From positions 1 through 47,322 of the IMG/VR virus record IMGVR_UViG_3300043403_000054: a stretch of DNA of 47,322 nt. One strand, written 5' to 3'. Made by a program: the position numbers and the translations under genes. The notes below the pieces were generated by a model. The model saw nothing but the letters and a program-made list of their open reading frames with translations. It was not told where the DNA came from and searched no databases. The stretch comes from a virus. Below, in pieces: positions 1 to 6,691 of this stretch (the first letter of the stretch is position 1; the number at the start of each line of letters is the position of its first letter).

Positions 1-69
1 AACCAAAGCCCTGCTCTGCTTCATCATCGGGGTTAGCATCGGAGCGGGCAATTGACTTATCGTGGAACC
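1..69. repeat. Terminal direct repeat, left copy
   Basis: These 69 bases are identical to 47254-47322. The repeat lies inside a gene that continues across the join, so it is most simply the overlap of a circular assembly rather than a physical genome end. A true short terminal redundancy cannot be excluded from sequence alone. Confidence 0.97.
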
Positions 70-262
70 GCTTCGCCACGTCTGCCGACTGCCGATATGC
101 CTGCCTCTGCGCCGCAGCGACAAGCGCCTGCACCTCCGGCAATTCGGCCAGCACGGCGGGGTCGCGGCGGACGTATTCCACAACTCTGTGCTTTGGATCA
201 GGATCGACCATAGCCTCCAGCCAGCCAGCAAGAGGCCAAATGAAATCTGGCACGTCACTCAT
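1..262 (-). CDS. Hypothetical protein, 5' part of a gene split by the window ends
   Basis: The ATG at 262-260 overlaps the stop of the upstream zinc-ribbon gene (ATGA) and is preceded by AAGGA. Reading runs off the left edge of the window and resumes at the join, ending with TGA at 47197-47195. The joined product is 106 residues. It starts MSDVPDFIWPLAGWLE and has an acidic C-terminal part. I do not recognise a family; no membrane segment or metal-binding motif is visible. It belongs to the leftward early operon and its stop overlaps the start of the next gene at 47198. The intact frame across the join is itself evidence that the genome is circular. Confidence 0.75.
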   Translation of the reverse strand, partial: MSDVPDFIWPLAGWLEAMVDPDPKHRVVEYVRRDPAVLAELPEVQALVAAAQRQAYRQSADVAKRFHDKSIARSDANPDDEAEQGFG

Positions 263-495
263 TCCTTGGTCTCCTGCAACGGCGGCTTCCACATCGGCGG
301 CATGGTGAATACACCTGATTGAAAGAAGTCTCTCTGGTGACGTGCCCTCAAATCGCCGACCTCGCGCAATGCTTTGTAAGAGCAGGCCATGCAGTAGGCA
401 CCAGATGCGCCCAACACTGACACATGCCGCCAGTCGCGCTCGCCACAAATCGCGCAAGCCGAAATGGGAAGGTTGATGGTGTAGGTGGCAGTCAT
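259..495 (-). CDS. Small zinc-ribbon protein (78 aa)
   Basis: The 78-residue product carries two CxxC pairs, C14/C17 and C35/C38, spaced as in a treble-clef or zinc-ribbon fold, so it probably binds one zinc ion. The role is unknown; such small knuckle proteins in phage early operons often bind nucleic acid or partner proteins, which is inference here. The ATG overlaps the stop of the coiled-coil gene (ATGA), with AAAGGA just upstream, and the stop overlaps the next ATG. Translation is therefore likely coupled on both sides. Confidence 0.75.
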   Translation of the reverse strand: MTATYTINLPISACAICGERDWRHVSVLGASGAYCMACSYKALREVGDLRARHQRDFFQSGVFTMPPMWKPPLQETKE

Positions 496-1283
496 TCCTT
501 TGTCTCCGCAAGTGCGGCGATTTCGTATTGGAACTCCGCTTCAAAAGCACTTCCGTAGTAGAAACGCCGGAAAGAATTTAGCGTGCTATCTAGCGCCTCC
601 GTCAGCCGTGCTACCTTGGGCTCTGCGGCTTCGGCGCGGTCTCGCCATTGCACCAGTGCCCATGCCGCCAACGAAGGCCACTCTGACCTGTCGTTCTCGT
701 GCCAGTCCTTGAAATCAACGGGCATAACCTCGGAAAGCTTGGCTTCATATTCCGCCAACCGGGCAGTTTCCTTCGCCGCCAGCCGGGTTTGCCCGGCGAG
801 TTGCGAAAGCGTGTTGCGATGCTTTGCCTTAAGGTGCGAGTGTGCTTGCTTTGCCCGCGCCAAGGTGTCGCGCTCCTTGTTCAGGCGGGTGTTAGCGCCG
901 TGCAAAGCTTTCTCCAACTCGGCCACCCGAGCGGCGAGGGCATCACGTTCAACCCGCACGGCATGAAATGCGTTGGCATACTTCTTCCCGACGCTGCGGG
1001 CGGCGGATGACCGCGTGACTTCCGCATCTAATTCACCAGCGAGTTCATCAACGAAATCAATCCATTCGTTCTTGCGAGCCTCCACCTCGGCCAGCCGGGC
1101 GGCAAGGTCTTCCAGCGGCGCGTCAATCCGCTTGAGGTATTTTCGCCAGAAGAAGGCTGGTTCGCGTGGTTCGCCAAACCATCGCCCCTCAAGCGGACCA
1201 GTTCCGTCAAGGAACTCACGCAATTCCGTAGCCTGTGCCAGCATCCGCGACACGTTCTCGGGGGTGATATCGGAGACGGTCAT
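492..1283 (-). CDS. Coiled-coil protein of unknown function (263 aa)
   Basis: The central part (roughly residues 55-185) is rich in Ala, Glu, Arg, Lys and Leu with heptad-like spacing (for example LAARVAELEKAL), predicting a long coiled coil. The flanks contain conserved-looking aromatic motifs (FFWRKYLKRI near the N-terminus, DFKDWHENDR and WPSLAAWALVQWRDRAE later). It resembles the accessory coiled-coil proteins common in phage early operons, but I cannot name a family. Both ends overlap neighbouring genes by 4 nt (ATGA). It ends ETKE, as does the next product, because the shared Shine-Dalgarno plus start overlap dictates those codons. Confidence 0.75.
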   Translation of the reverse strand: MTVSDITPENVSRMLAQATELREFLDGTGPLEGRWFGEPREPAFFWRKYLKRIDAPLEDLAARLAEVEARKNEWIDFVDELAGELDAEVTRSSAARSVGKKYANAFHAVRVERDALAARVAELEKALHGANTRLNKERDTLARAKQAHSHLKAKHRNTLSQLAGQTRLAAKETARLAEYEAKLSEVMPVDFKDWHENDRSEWPSLAAWALVQWRDRAEAAEPKVARLTEALDSTLNSFRRFYYGSAFEAEFQYEIAALAETKE

Positions 1284-1939
1284 GCCCGCACCAAAACGCG
1301 AGTGCGTTCCTCGATCAGTGCCGCGTCAAGCATGTCGGCTTGGGGGCCGATGCGAAGCGCGCCGTCAAGCGCGTCAAGGTATGGCGTCCAGTCAAAGGGT
1401 TGCCCCCCCTCCGCCGCCCACGCCGCCGCCCACGCCACCGCCCTCGCCCTCGCCGTCGCCGCCGTCGCCGTCGCCGCCGCCCGCGCCGCCCGCGCCGCCC
1501 ACACCGCCGCCGTCTCCGCCGCCGTCTCCGCCGCCGCCCGCACCGCCTTCTCAAGTTCTGCAATCGAACCCGCCGCAGCAACCGCATCCGCGTGTTCGCC
1601 TAGCCCTGCCGAACGCAGCGCCACAACGGCGGCGGGTTTGCCGGCGTTCATCACCAGATATTCAGCGCGCGCCCGCTCCTCCGCATCCGTGCCGCGCGTG
1701 CTGGTCAGCCGGGGAACGAATGCCATAAGCCGCTGGCGCTGATCGTCCGGCATAGCGTCGTTAAGCCAGATCACATAGGCCCCGATTACGCGCGACATGC
1801 ACTTTGGAAGGTAGTTCTCGGACTTGACCCCGCGCCAGCCGAAGCCCCCTGCCAGGCAGGCAATTTCCATGGTGCAAGACCCTTCGGATGGCAGCTTGTG
1901 CGATCCGGCCTTTATCGTGGTGTTGAGGTGGAAGGTCAT
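1280..1939 (-). CDS. Hypothetical protein with Ala/Arg-rich low-complexity segment (219 aa)
   Basis: The N-terminal ~100 residues look globular (WLNDAMPDDQRQRLMAFVP motif). The region around residues 125-175 is an Ala-rich run with Arg, Trp and Thr, encoded by a GCC/GCG trinucleotide-rich tract. A short folded-looking tail follows, containing PFDWTPYLDALDGAL. Function unknown. The start ATG overlaps the stop of the upstream 41-residue membrane protein (ATGA), and the stop overlaps the start of the coiled-coil gene. Several shadow frames are open across the tract on both strands. This frame is chosen because of the operon overlaps on both sides. Confidence 0.7.
   Translation of the reverse strand: MTFHLNTTIKAGSHKLPSEGSCTMEIACLAGGFGWRGVKSENYLPKCMSRVIGAYVIWLNDAMPDDQRQRLMAFVPRLTSTRGTDAEERARAEYLVMNAGKPAAVVALRSAGLGEHADAVAAAGSIAELEKAVRAAAETAAETAAVWAARAARAAATATAATARARAVAWAAAWAAEGGQPFDWTPYLDALDGALRIGPQADMLDAALIEERTRVLVRA
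1385..1560. repeat. GC-rich trinucleotide tract (GCC/GGC-type)
   Basis: About 175 bases consist mostly of CCG, GCC and near variants in triplet register. In the minus-strand gene they encode an alanine-rich stretch. Changes by whole triplets would alter length without breaking the frame. The strand bias (C on plus, G on minus) is extreme here. Confidence 0.85.
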
Positions 1940-2061
1940 TTAATAAATCCTACAAGGTAAAGCGCCCCGGTGATCCATGGCACATAGATGATTGACAGGC
2001 ACAACAGCCAGACGCCGATGGTGCAGGTCCACAGAAAGACGGTGACGGCGCGGTCAAGCAT
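1936..2061 (-). CDS. 41-residue membrane protein
   Basis: A short frame encodes MLDRAVTVFLWTCTIGVWLL followed by a second hydrophobic stretch and a closing Lys. It is almost wholly hydrophobic with one or two membrane segments and few charges. The start has GTGAGGTG five bases upstream, its ATG overlaps the end of the preceding small gene, and its TGA overlaps the next ATG in an ATGA. The operon fit on both sides makes it credible despite its size. It may be a membrane-targeting toxin-like, exclusion or regulatory peptide; the sequence gives no further clue. Confidence 0.65.
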   Translation of the reverse strand: MLDRAVTVFLWTCTIGVWLLCLSIIYVPWITGALYLVGFIK

Positions 2062-2281
2062 GGGGGCACCTCACAAGGTGAAGGGCCAATCGGTAAATGG
2101 CGTCACGGGTGTCGCGCGGCATGGTTGCCAGTGGGCCAAGCGGACGGCCCAAGCGGCGCTCAATGATCTGTCTGGCCGTTTGGTGACTTGGCGGCTCATT
2201 GATGCACAACGGAAATTGCCGAATTGTGGATCTGGGGGTCCCCCGTTCGAGCCGGGGAAGCTGTACCATTCTTTCAATCAC
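2054..2281 (-). CDS. Small protein whose frame spans attP (75 aa)
   Basis: A GTG at 2281 has a strong Shine-Dalgarno (AGGGAGGA, 7-base spacer) directly downstream of the integrase stop. The frame runs through the tRNA-like attP core and on to residues such as TARQIIERRLGRP and DTRDAIYRLALHLV, which look like genuine helices. The part encoded inside attP (PRLERGTP) is the usual signature of a translated tRNA arm and need not be functional. The stop overlaps the start of the 41-residue membrane protein. If translation starts at 2281, integration would separate the start and ribosome binding site from the body of the gene. An internal start downstream of the core is the alternative. Confidence 0.5.
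   Translation of the reverse strand: MIERMVQLPRLERGTPRSTIRQFPLCINEPPSHQTARQIIERRLGRPLGPLATMPRDTRDAIYRLALHLVRCPHA
2222..2268 (+). other. attP: Phage attachment site attP: 3' half of a tRNA-His gene
   Basis: Read on the plus strand, the segment gives a 7-base anticodon loop TTGTGGA with anticodon GTG, the 3' strand of the anticodon stem, a five-base variable loop, a perfect T arm (CCCCG-TTCGAGC-CGGGG), the 3' acceptor strand AAGCTGT, discriminator A and CCA. There is no matching 5' half upstream, so it is not a tRNA gene. It lies 43 bases beyond the integrase stop, the usual position for attP. Integration would restore the 3' end of the host tRNA-His gene. A73 agrees with the unusual histidine tRNA known from a clade of alphaproteobacteria. 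Confidence 0.85.
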
Positions 2282-2310
2282 TTAGTGGTCCTCCCTCTGT
2301 GGTGGCTGCG

Positions 2311-3489
2311 TCAGCCTGCGTCACGGGTGTTCGCAGTCCGTGCGCGAAGCTGGATGACGGTCTGCGCGTTCTGCTCGCGGGCCCGGATGTATCTCTCGGT
2401 CGTGTCCGAGTTCAGGTGCCCAGCTGCGTGCTGCATCTGAAGCTTGTTGGCCCCGTGCATCATCGCGTCGTTGATCGCCCCGGCCCGTGTGTCGCGCATC
2501 TGGACCTCGGGCGGCACGCCGACCTGCTTGGCAATCCGGCGCCAGAGGTTGCTGTAGGCTTCCTTCTCGAAGGGCTTGCCGTCGCGCTTGATGACCGGGC
2601 CGATCCGTTGGTCCTCGGGGATAGCCCGCAGCATGTCGAGCAAACCGGGGATCGGGTTCAAGTCCCAGGTGATCGCGGTCCCGTCGTGCCGCTCTGTCTT
2701 GGACGCGGCCTTGGTGATGGTGCCGGCCTTCAGGTCCACCATGTCCCACGTCAGACCGTCGGCCCACCGACGGGTCCTGCCCTCGGTCAGCCACTGGCCG
2801 CGCACGTCGACGGCCCGGAGTGCCAGCCACCACTGGAGCGAGATCCCCAGCGCGAAGCCGTGCTCTGCCAGCGCCGTGGCCCGGTCGATGATGGACTGCA
2901 CCTGTGCGGCCGTCGGAGAGGTCGTGCGCGGCTTTGGTGCCCGGACCTTCATGGCCCCGGACGCCAACACCGAGCAGATGTCGCGGAACAGGCTTGGCTG
3001 CACGGCCAGCCCGTAGTTGGCCACCATGCGAAGGTGCGTGAACTTCCGGTGGATGAACGCGACCGATCGACCGTTGGCTTCCATCCCCTTCTTGATCCGC
3101 TTCAGCGTCTCGAAGCTGGTGCCGGCCACAAAGCTTTCGCCGATGGCATCTTCCCAATAGGAAATCTCCTCAAGGTAGGACTTCCGCGTGTTCGGCTTCA
3201 CCTCTTGGAACGGGGACAGGTCGTCACTCCGGTAGCGCGCGATGATCCAGCCCCATGTTCCGGCAACCATCTTCGGCCTGCCGTCTCGCCATTGCAGCAG
3301 TTCGCGGGTGAGCTCCCGGCAGCGGGCGCATTGCTCATCGTCCGTGCCGGTCAGGCGATAGGACTTGATGCTGTAGCCCGCCTTGATGTCAACCTTGGTC
3401 GGCCGCCAGTAGGGGGTTCCGTTGTCGTAGACGCGCCCCGGCGCATATGTCGGATCGCCGTCAAGGCGCCGCAGGTCATAGCTTGGCAA
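2311..3489 (-). CDS. int: Tyrosine site-specific integrase
   Basis: This tyrosine recombinase integrates and excises the phage at attP. In the 392-residue reading, the C-terminal catalytic domain shows the first Arg in LRAVDVRG, the second in MRDTRAG (R335), a His in AAGHLNSDT (H358) and the nucleophile in TERYIR (Y367). The box usually starting HxxR begins with Met-Arg here, a variant seen in phage integrases. I choose the TTG at 3489 because GAGGGG lies seven bases upstream; the frame stays open to a GTG at 3594, but that part overlaps the excisionase gene. The gene follows xis with a 14-base overlap and precedes attP, so excision and integration functions are cotranscribed. Confidence 0.93.
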   Translation of the reverse strand: MPSYDLRRLDGDPTYAPGRVYDNGTPYWRPTKVDIKAGYSIKSYRLTGTDDEQCARCRELTRELLQWRDGRPKMVAGTWGWIIARYRSDDLSPFQEVKPNTRKSYLEEISYWEDAIGESFVAGTSFETLKRIKKGMEANGRSVAFIHRKFTHLRMVANYGLAVQPSLFRDICSVLASGAMKVRAPKPRTTSPTAAQVQSIIDRATALAEHGFALGISLQWWLALRAVDVRGQWLTEGRTRRWADGLTWDMVDLKAGTITKAASKTERHDGTAITWDLNPIPGLLDMLRAIPEDQRIGPVIKRDGKPFEKEAYSNLWRRIAKQVGVPPEVQMRDTRAGAINDAMMHGANKLQMQHAAGHLNSDTTERYIRAREQNAQTVIQLRARTANTRDAG

Positions 3490-3730
3490 AATGTATCCCC
3501 TCGGATGAAATGTGGTGATTGCCCGTGGTGTGGGCGGGAACAGCATCCGCCACTTGCCGCCGTCTGGCAATCCATGCCTCGATGTCCGCAACACAGGTCA
3601 GGCCGATCAGCCCGTCCACCCGCGGGAAGCCCTCACGCTCCAGCCGGGCGCGGTTCACCTTCAGCCAGCCGCGGGACTTGCCAAGGATAGCCGCCACGCC
3701 GGGTTCGTTCACATAGGCGGGGGCTACCAT
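3476..3730 (-). CDS. xis: AlpA/MerR-like excisionase or directionality factor (84 aa)
   Basis: The product has a winged helix-turn-helix of the AlpA/excisionase type: VNEPGVAAILGKSRGWLKVNR followed by a wing and a helix ending VADIEAWIARRR. Its place directly upstream of the integrase argues for a recombination directionality factor. A role as a small transcription regulator is possible too. The ATG at 3730 overlaps the end of the methyltransferase gene by seven bases and has a strong GGAGGTGG upstream. The longer open frame upstream is a shadow of the methyltransferase. Confidence 0.8.
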   Translation of the reverse strand: MVAPAYVNEPGVAAILGKSRGWLKVNRARLEREGFPRVDGLIGLTCVADIEAWIARRRQVADAVPAHTTGNHHISSEGIHFAKL

Positions 3731-5250
3731 GTGTCCACCTCCGCAATCCTCTCTCCAATCCAGTCGGCGCAGTTCACCGCCCAGCTGTTGCCCAGAGCCT
3801 TGTAGCGGGGGCCGTCGGAGGCGGGCTTGCCGCGGTAGGGGATCAGCGTGAAGTCGTCGGGGAAGCCCTGAAGGCGCTCGCACTCGCGCGGAGTTAGGCG
3901 GCGCACGGCCCAAGGTGCGGCGACGTAACTGCGGCTGGACCCGCCCGAAGCCGCTCGGATGTTGGCGGTGTCGTGCGGGCCTTCGGGCATAGCCCCGCCC
4001 TTGCGACCGCGCAGGTCAAAGGCTACGGCCAGTTGCCCGCCGCCGTTCTGGTGGCTATCCGCGTGGCCCATCGCCCGGAGCGTTGGCGCTGTGCCAGTCT
4101 CGTCGGTCTGGACCTGCGTGCCCTTGCTGTCGAAGGCGACGGCTGGATAGCCCTGCCCCGGCTTCCCTCCGCCTGTGGTCAGTTGCGGCGACGTGTCGGA
4201 AATCCTGATCTCGCCGCGCTGGTTCTCGGCGAACGCCACGGCCTGCACCTTATTGCGCGCCTCCAGCGTGTAGGCTGCGCCTTCGGTGCTGATGCCAGAG
4301 CCGCCCGGCCCGGCGTTCACGTTCTTGCTGACGGCGCGCTCCTGAATGGCAATCGGCACCAAGGGCGTGCCACGCCCGGTCCCGTCCTCGCTGGCGTCGA
4401 AACCCTCGCCGCGCAGGGCATGGGCGACCAGCAGGCCCTCGCGGCTTTCGTGGTCGCCATATGGGTTGCTTGTGACGGAAGGCGAGAACGGCGCGACCGC
4501 GATCAAGGTCTCGGTCTCGGCGTCGAGGCTTTGTTGCGCGCTGGCTGTCAAGCAGTATCCGACCTGACCGGAGTTAGCGATCAGTCCCCCGTCGAGGTCG
4601 AAGTCGGTTCCAAGCCCGCCACCGCCTGTAGGGCGTGCGCTAATTGTGGGGGCAGGTCTTTGCCCCGTTTCCCGGCGCGGCGCAGGATGCCCCGACAGGC
4701 TTTCGCGGTCAAAAAGAACCGCTGCGGCACGTCGCCAGTCTCCAAGATATCCGACAACGAACACACGGCGTCGGCGCTGTGGGACGGCATGGGGGAAGCG
4801 GCGTGTTCGGACGTGCTGAGCGTCAAGCACGCGGTAGGACCACCCATACCCGAGTTCGCCCAAGAGCCCGAGGAAGGCTGCGAAATCCCGTCCGCCGTTG
4901 GATGACAGGACGCCGGGGACGTTCTCCCAAACCAGCCAGCGGGGGCGATAGCGTCCAGCAATGGCGCCGAAGGTGAGCATGAGGTTTCCCCGAGGGTCAG
5001 CCAAGCCCTGTCGCAGGCCCGCGACGCTAAACGACTGGCAGGGGGTTCCGCCGCAAAGAAGGTCAACTGTGTCATCCGGCCAATCCTGAAACTTGGTCAT
5101 GTCGCCCCGGTTCGGGACATCGGGATAGCGGTGCGCCAAGACCGCAGACGGGAATGCCTCGATCTCGCTGAACGCAACCGGGTGCCAGCCGAGCGGGTGC
5201 CAGGCTTGGGTTGCGGCTTCGATGCCAGAGCAGACGGAAAGGTATCTCAC
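3724..5250 (-). CDS. dcm: DNA (cytosine-5-)-methyltransferase (508 aa)
   Basis: It transfers a methyl group from S-adenosylmethionine to C5 of cytosine. Motif I is SVCSGIEAATQAW, motif IV has the catalytic Cys in TPCQSFS (C71), motif VI is ENV (E109), motif VIII is QRRRRVF, and motifs IX/X are RLTPRECERLQGFPDDF and GNSW near the C-terminus. Between motifs VIII and IX lies a long variable region of about 220 residues with short AVAF-type near-repeats, the target-recognition part. Phage enzymes of this type often protect against host restriction and may be multispecific; that is inference. The GTG start overlaps the upstream stop (GTGA). No partner endonuclease is evident. A second frame is open inside the gene (4581-5075). 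Confidence 0.95.
   Translation of the reverse strand: MRYLSVCSGIEAATQAWHPLGWHPVAFSEIEAFPSAVLAHRYPDVPNRGDMTKFQDWPDDTVDLLCGGTPCQSFSVAGLRQGLADPRGNLMLTFGAIAGRYRPRWLVWENVPGVLSSNGGRDFAAFLGLLGELGYGWSYRVLDAQHVRTRRFPHAVPQRRRRVFVVGYLGDWRRAAAVLFDRESLSGHPAPRRETGQRPAPTISARPTGGGGLGTDFDLDGGLIANSGQVGYCLTASAQQSLDAETETLIAVAPFSPSVTSNPYGDHESREGLLVAHALRGEGFDASEDGTGRGTPLVPIAIQERAVSKNVNAGPGGSGISTEGAAYTLEARNKVQAVAFAENQRGEIRISDTSPQLTTGGGKPGQGYPAVAFDSKGTQVQTDETGTAPTLRAMGHADSHQNGGGQLAVAFDLRGRKGGAMPEGPHDTANIRAASGGSSRSYVAAPWAVRRLTPRECERLQGFPDDFTLIPYRGKPASDGPRYKALGNSWAVNCADWIGERIAEVDTW
4581..5075 (-). CDS. Overprinted ORF inside the methyltransferase gene (164 aa)
   Basis: On the same strand but in another frame, an ATG preceded by AGGA opens a 164-codon frame starting MTQLTFFAAEPPAS and containing NSGMGGPTACLTL, VCSLSDILETGDVPQRFFL and ACRGILRRAGKRGKDLPPQL. 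Unlike most shadow frames here it is not Arg/Pro-rich and looks like a protein. From memory, similar proteins are annotated next to or inside phage cytosine methyltransferase genes; I could not check this. It may be a real overprinted gene or a frame kept open by constraint on the methyltransferase. No function can be proposed. Confidence 0.35.
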   Translation of the reverse strand: MTQLTFFAAEPPASRLASRACDRAWLTLGETSCSPSAPLLDAIAPAGWFGRTSPASCHPTADGISQPSSGSWANSGMGGPTACLTLSTSEHAASPMPSHSADAVCSLSDILETGDVPQRFFLTAKACRGILRRAGKRGKDLPPQLAHALQAVAGLEPTSTSTGD

Positions 5251-5621
5251 ACCAGATCCCCGTCGCTGACCGTGATGATGCCCAATGCCACCAGCCGGGC
5301 CTGCGTCTCGACAAGCGCGTCGGTCATCCGGGTTGCCACGGCGGTTGGCATGTTCTGGATCAGGTATTCCGCTCCGGCCCGGTCCCGACCATCAAGCAGG
5401 TCGTGGCAATGCTGGCATCCGGCGGCCACAGCGAGATCCGTCACCTTGGTCCCCATGCCCTTGCCGATGGTCGGCAGGTGGCACCCTACGACGGTGTTCT
5501 GCGGCGCGCACTTCCGGCCAGGAATGAAGGACGCAATCCGCAGCGCGCAGGGAAAGTGCTGCATGGCCTGCATGATCGCCTCGGAGCGGATCTTTGGCAG
5601 AAGGTGCGGGTTGGTGATCAT
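5247..5621 (-). CDS. DUF1364/YbcO-like putative nuclease (124 aa)
   Basis: The sequence CALRIASFIPGRKC, then a His in VVGCHLPT, then GKGMGTKVTDLAVAAGCQHCHDLLDGR, follows the pattern of the DUF1364 family. Its member YbcO of Escherichia coli has an HNH-related (beta-beta-alpha metal) fold. The Cys and His positions would bind the metal. A role in recombination or DNA processing fits its place beside recET-like and methyltransferase genes but is inferred. Start and stop both overlap neighbours (ATGA and GTGA). Confidence 0.75.
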   Translation of the reverse strand: MITNPHLLPKIRSEAIMQAMQHFPCALRIASFIPGRKCAPQNTVVGCHLPTIGKGMGTKVTDLAVAAGCQHCHDLLDGRDRAGAEYLIQNMPTAVATRMTDALVETQARLVALGIITVSDGDLV

Positions 5622-5842
5622 TTGCTCATCTCCGCCATAAGCACCGCTCGGATGGCGTCGGCCCTGTCCGCTCGCACCTGAACCGCGATTGTCACCATGT
5701 CCGACGACGGAAGCCCGACCTCATCTACCCGGCCCAAGTCCAGCGCCCGACAGATGGTAGCCATGCTTACGCCAAGAGCACGCGAAGCTCCCCGAATGCT
5801 GGGGTAGTCGACGCCACGGATGCGGACTGGAACCTTCCTCAC
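5618..5842 (-). CDS. Small helix-turn-helix protein, NUMOD1-like (74 aa)
   Basis: The segment YPSIRGASRALGVSMATICRAL resembles the NUMOD1 DNA-binding module found with phage homing nucleases, here on its own. The GTG at 5842 overlaps the stop of the upstream gene (GTGA), and the TGA overlaps the ATG of the nuclease-like gene that follows. It could act as a DNA-binding partner of that nuclease. A longer open frame upstream is a shadow. Confidence 0.65.
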   Translation of the reverse strand: MRKVPVRIRGVDYPSIRGASRALGVSMATICRALDLGRVDEVGLPSSDMVTIAVQVRADRADAIRAVLMAEMSK

Positions 5843-6123
5843 GGTTGCCCTCCGGCCCCGCAGTAGCCGCGCGTCGGGACAATGCCCAACTCGGCCAGGT
5901 TCTCCGCCACCCACTTGGAGGCCTGTGGCCGCGACGGGGTTGTCTCGCCCGTCTCGGCCGCGCGCTTCTGGACTGCCGGAAGCCAGAGAGGGTGCTTCGT
6001 GGTGATCGTCTCGTAGCGCCACAGGGCGCACTCGGGACCGCGGCATCCGCGTTCGGCTTGGGGCAGCGCAAAGGTTCGGGCAAACGGGCAGAGCAGGCTC
6101 TTGGCTTCTTCTGGGGTTTTCAT
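5839..6123 (-). CDS. Small cysteine-containing phage protein (94 aa)
   Basis: The N-terminal half reads LLCPFARTFALPQAERGCRGPECALWRYE. The spacing CPFA...CRGxxCALWR recurs, from memory, in small proteins of alphaproteobacterial prophages and suggests metal binding, although only three Cys are seen. The C-terminal half looks helical (QASKWVAENLAELGIVP). The function is unknown. Its ATG overlaps the upstream stop by one base (TGATG). Confidence 0.65.
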   Translation of the reverse strand: MKTPEEAKSLLCPFARTFALPQAERGCRGPECALWRYETITTKHPLWLPAVQKRAAETGETTPSRPQASKWVAENLAELGIVPTRGYCGAGGQP

Positions 6124-6380
6124 CAGGTGTGATCCGTCTTGATGATGATCTGACAGCAGGGGTCGTCGCAGATGTCGATCCGGTCAGCCCGGAACTCCAC
6201 GCTGTCCTCGTCGATGGTCAGCCCGCGCTCTGCCGTGAAGCTCTCGAACTCCGCGCTCACCTCCAGCACGGTCTTGTCCAAGACGAATGCCTCGATCCGG
6301 CTGGACGTGCGAAGGTCGATCGGGCACTCAAGGACCGCCTCGATGAACTCTGCGGCTTGGTCGGCGGTCAGGCGGGTCAT
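6123..6380 (-). CDS. Hypothetical acidic protein (85 aa)
   Basis: Unrecognised 85-residue product, rich in Asp and Glu, beginning MTRLTADQAAEFIEAVLE and with two Cys near the end (DDPCCQIII). It sits in the overlap-coupled early operon between two other small unknown genes, with ATGA at its start and TGATG at its end. The acidity would suit a protein-binding or DNA-mimic role, but nothing specific shows this. Confidence 0.6.
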   Translation of the reverse strand: MTRLTADQAAEFIEAVLECPIDLRTSSRIEAFVLDKTVLEVSAEFESFTAERGLTIDEDSVEFRADRIDICDDPCCQIIIKTDHT

Positions 6381-6691
6381 GCCGGCACCTCGAACTCGCG
6401 CTGATCATCTGGCGACAGCACTGCGTCCGAGGCAAACCTGGCGATTACTTCGGGGCGCCACCCTTCCATCGCTTGCGGGCAAGCTGCCTGAAGGAACCCC
6501 ACATAGCGAAAGACTTCAGCCGCCAGCCTCTCGTCGTTGTTAGGCAGCTTCATATCCACGGAGCAGACGCCACCAAAGTATCGTTCCTCGCCGTGTGCGC
6601 GACATAGGCGCTGGATAAGAACGCAACGATGAACCGAGCCGCGCTTCAAGGCGATTGCCTGCCACGGCCCAATGAATTGCATGTCAGTCAT
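6377..6691 (-). CDS. Hypothetical protein (104 aa)
   Basis: Unrecognised product beginning MTDMQFIGPWQAIALKRGSV. It has scattered Cys residues (CVLIQRLCRAHGEERYFGGVC) that might bind a metal, and a helical C-terminal half. It lies directly downstream of recT, sharing an ATGA overlap, so it may act in the same recombination step; this is inference from position only. Confidence 0.6.
   Translation of the reverse strand: MTDMQFIGPWQAIALKRGSVHRCVLIQRLCRAHGEERYFGGVCSVDMKLPNNDERLAAEVFRYVGFLQAACPQAMEGWRPEVIARFASDAVLSPDDQREFEVPA

Noticed and set aside
973-1728. A plus-strand Pro-rich gene
   Set aside because: Its PPP-rich product comes only from reading the GCC tract in another frame; the minus-strand frame fits the operon.
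2206-2268. A complete tRNA-His gene
   Set aside because: Only the 3' half is present. No 5' acceptor strand complementary to AAGCTGT and no D arm can be found upstream.
2224-3690. A 488-codon plus-strand gene opposite the integrase
   Set aside because: Antisense shadow of the integrase and excisionase, starting inside attP.
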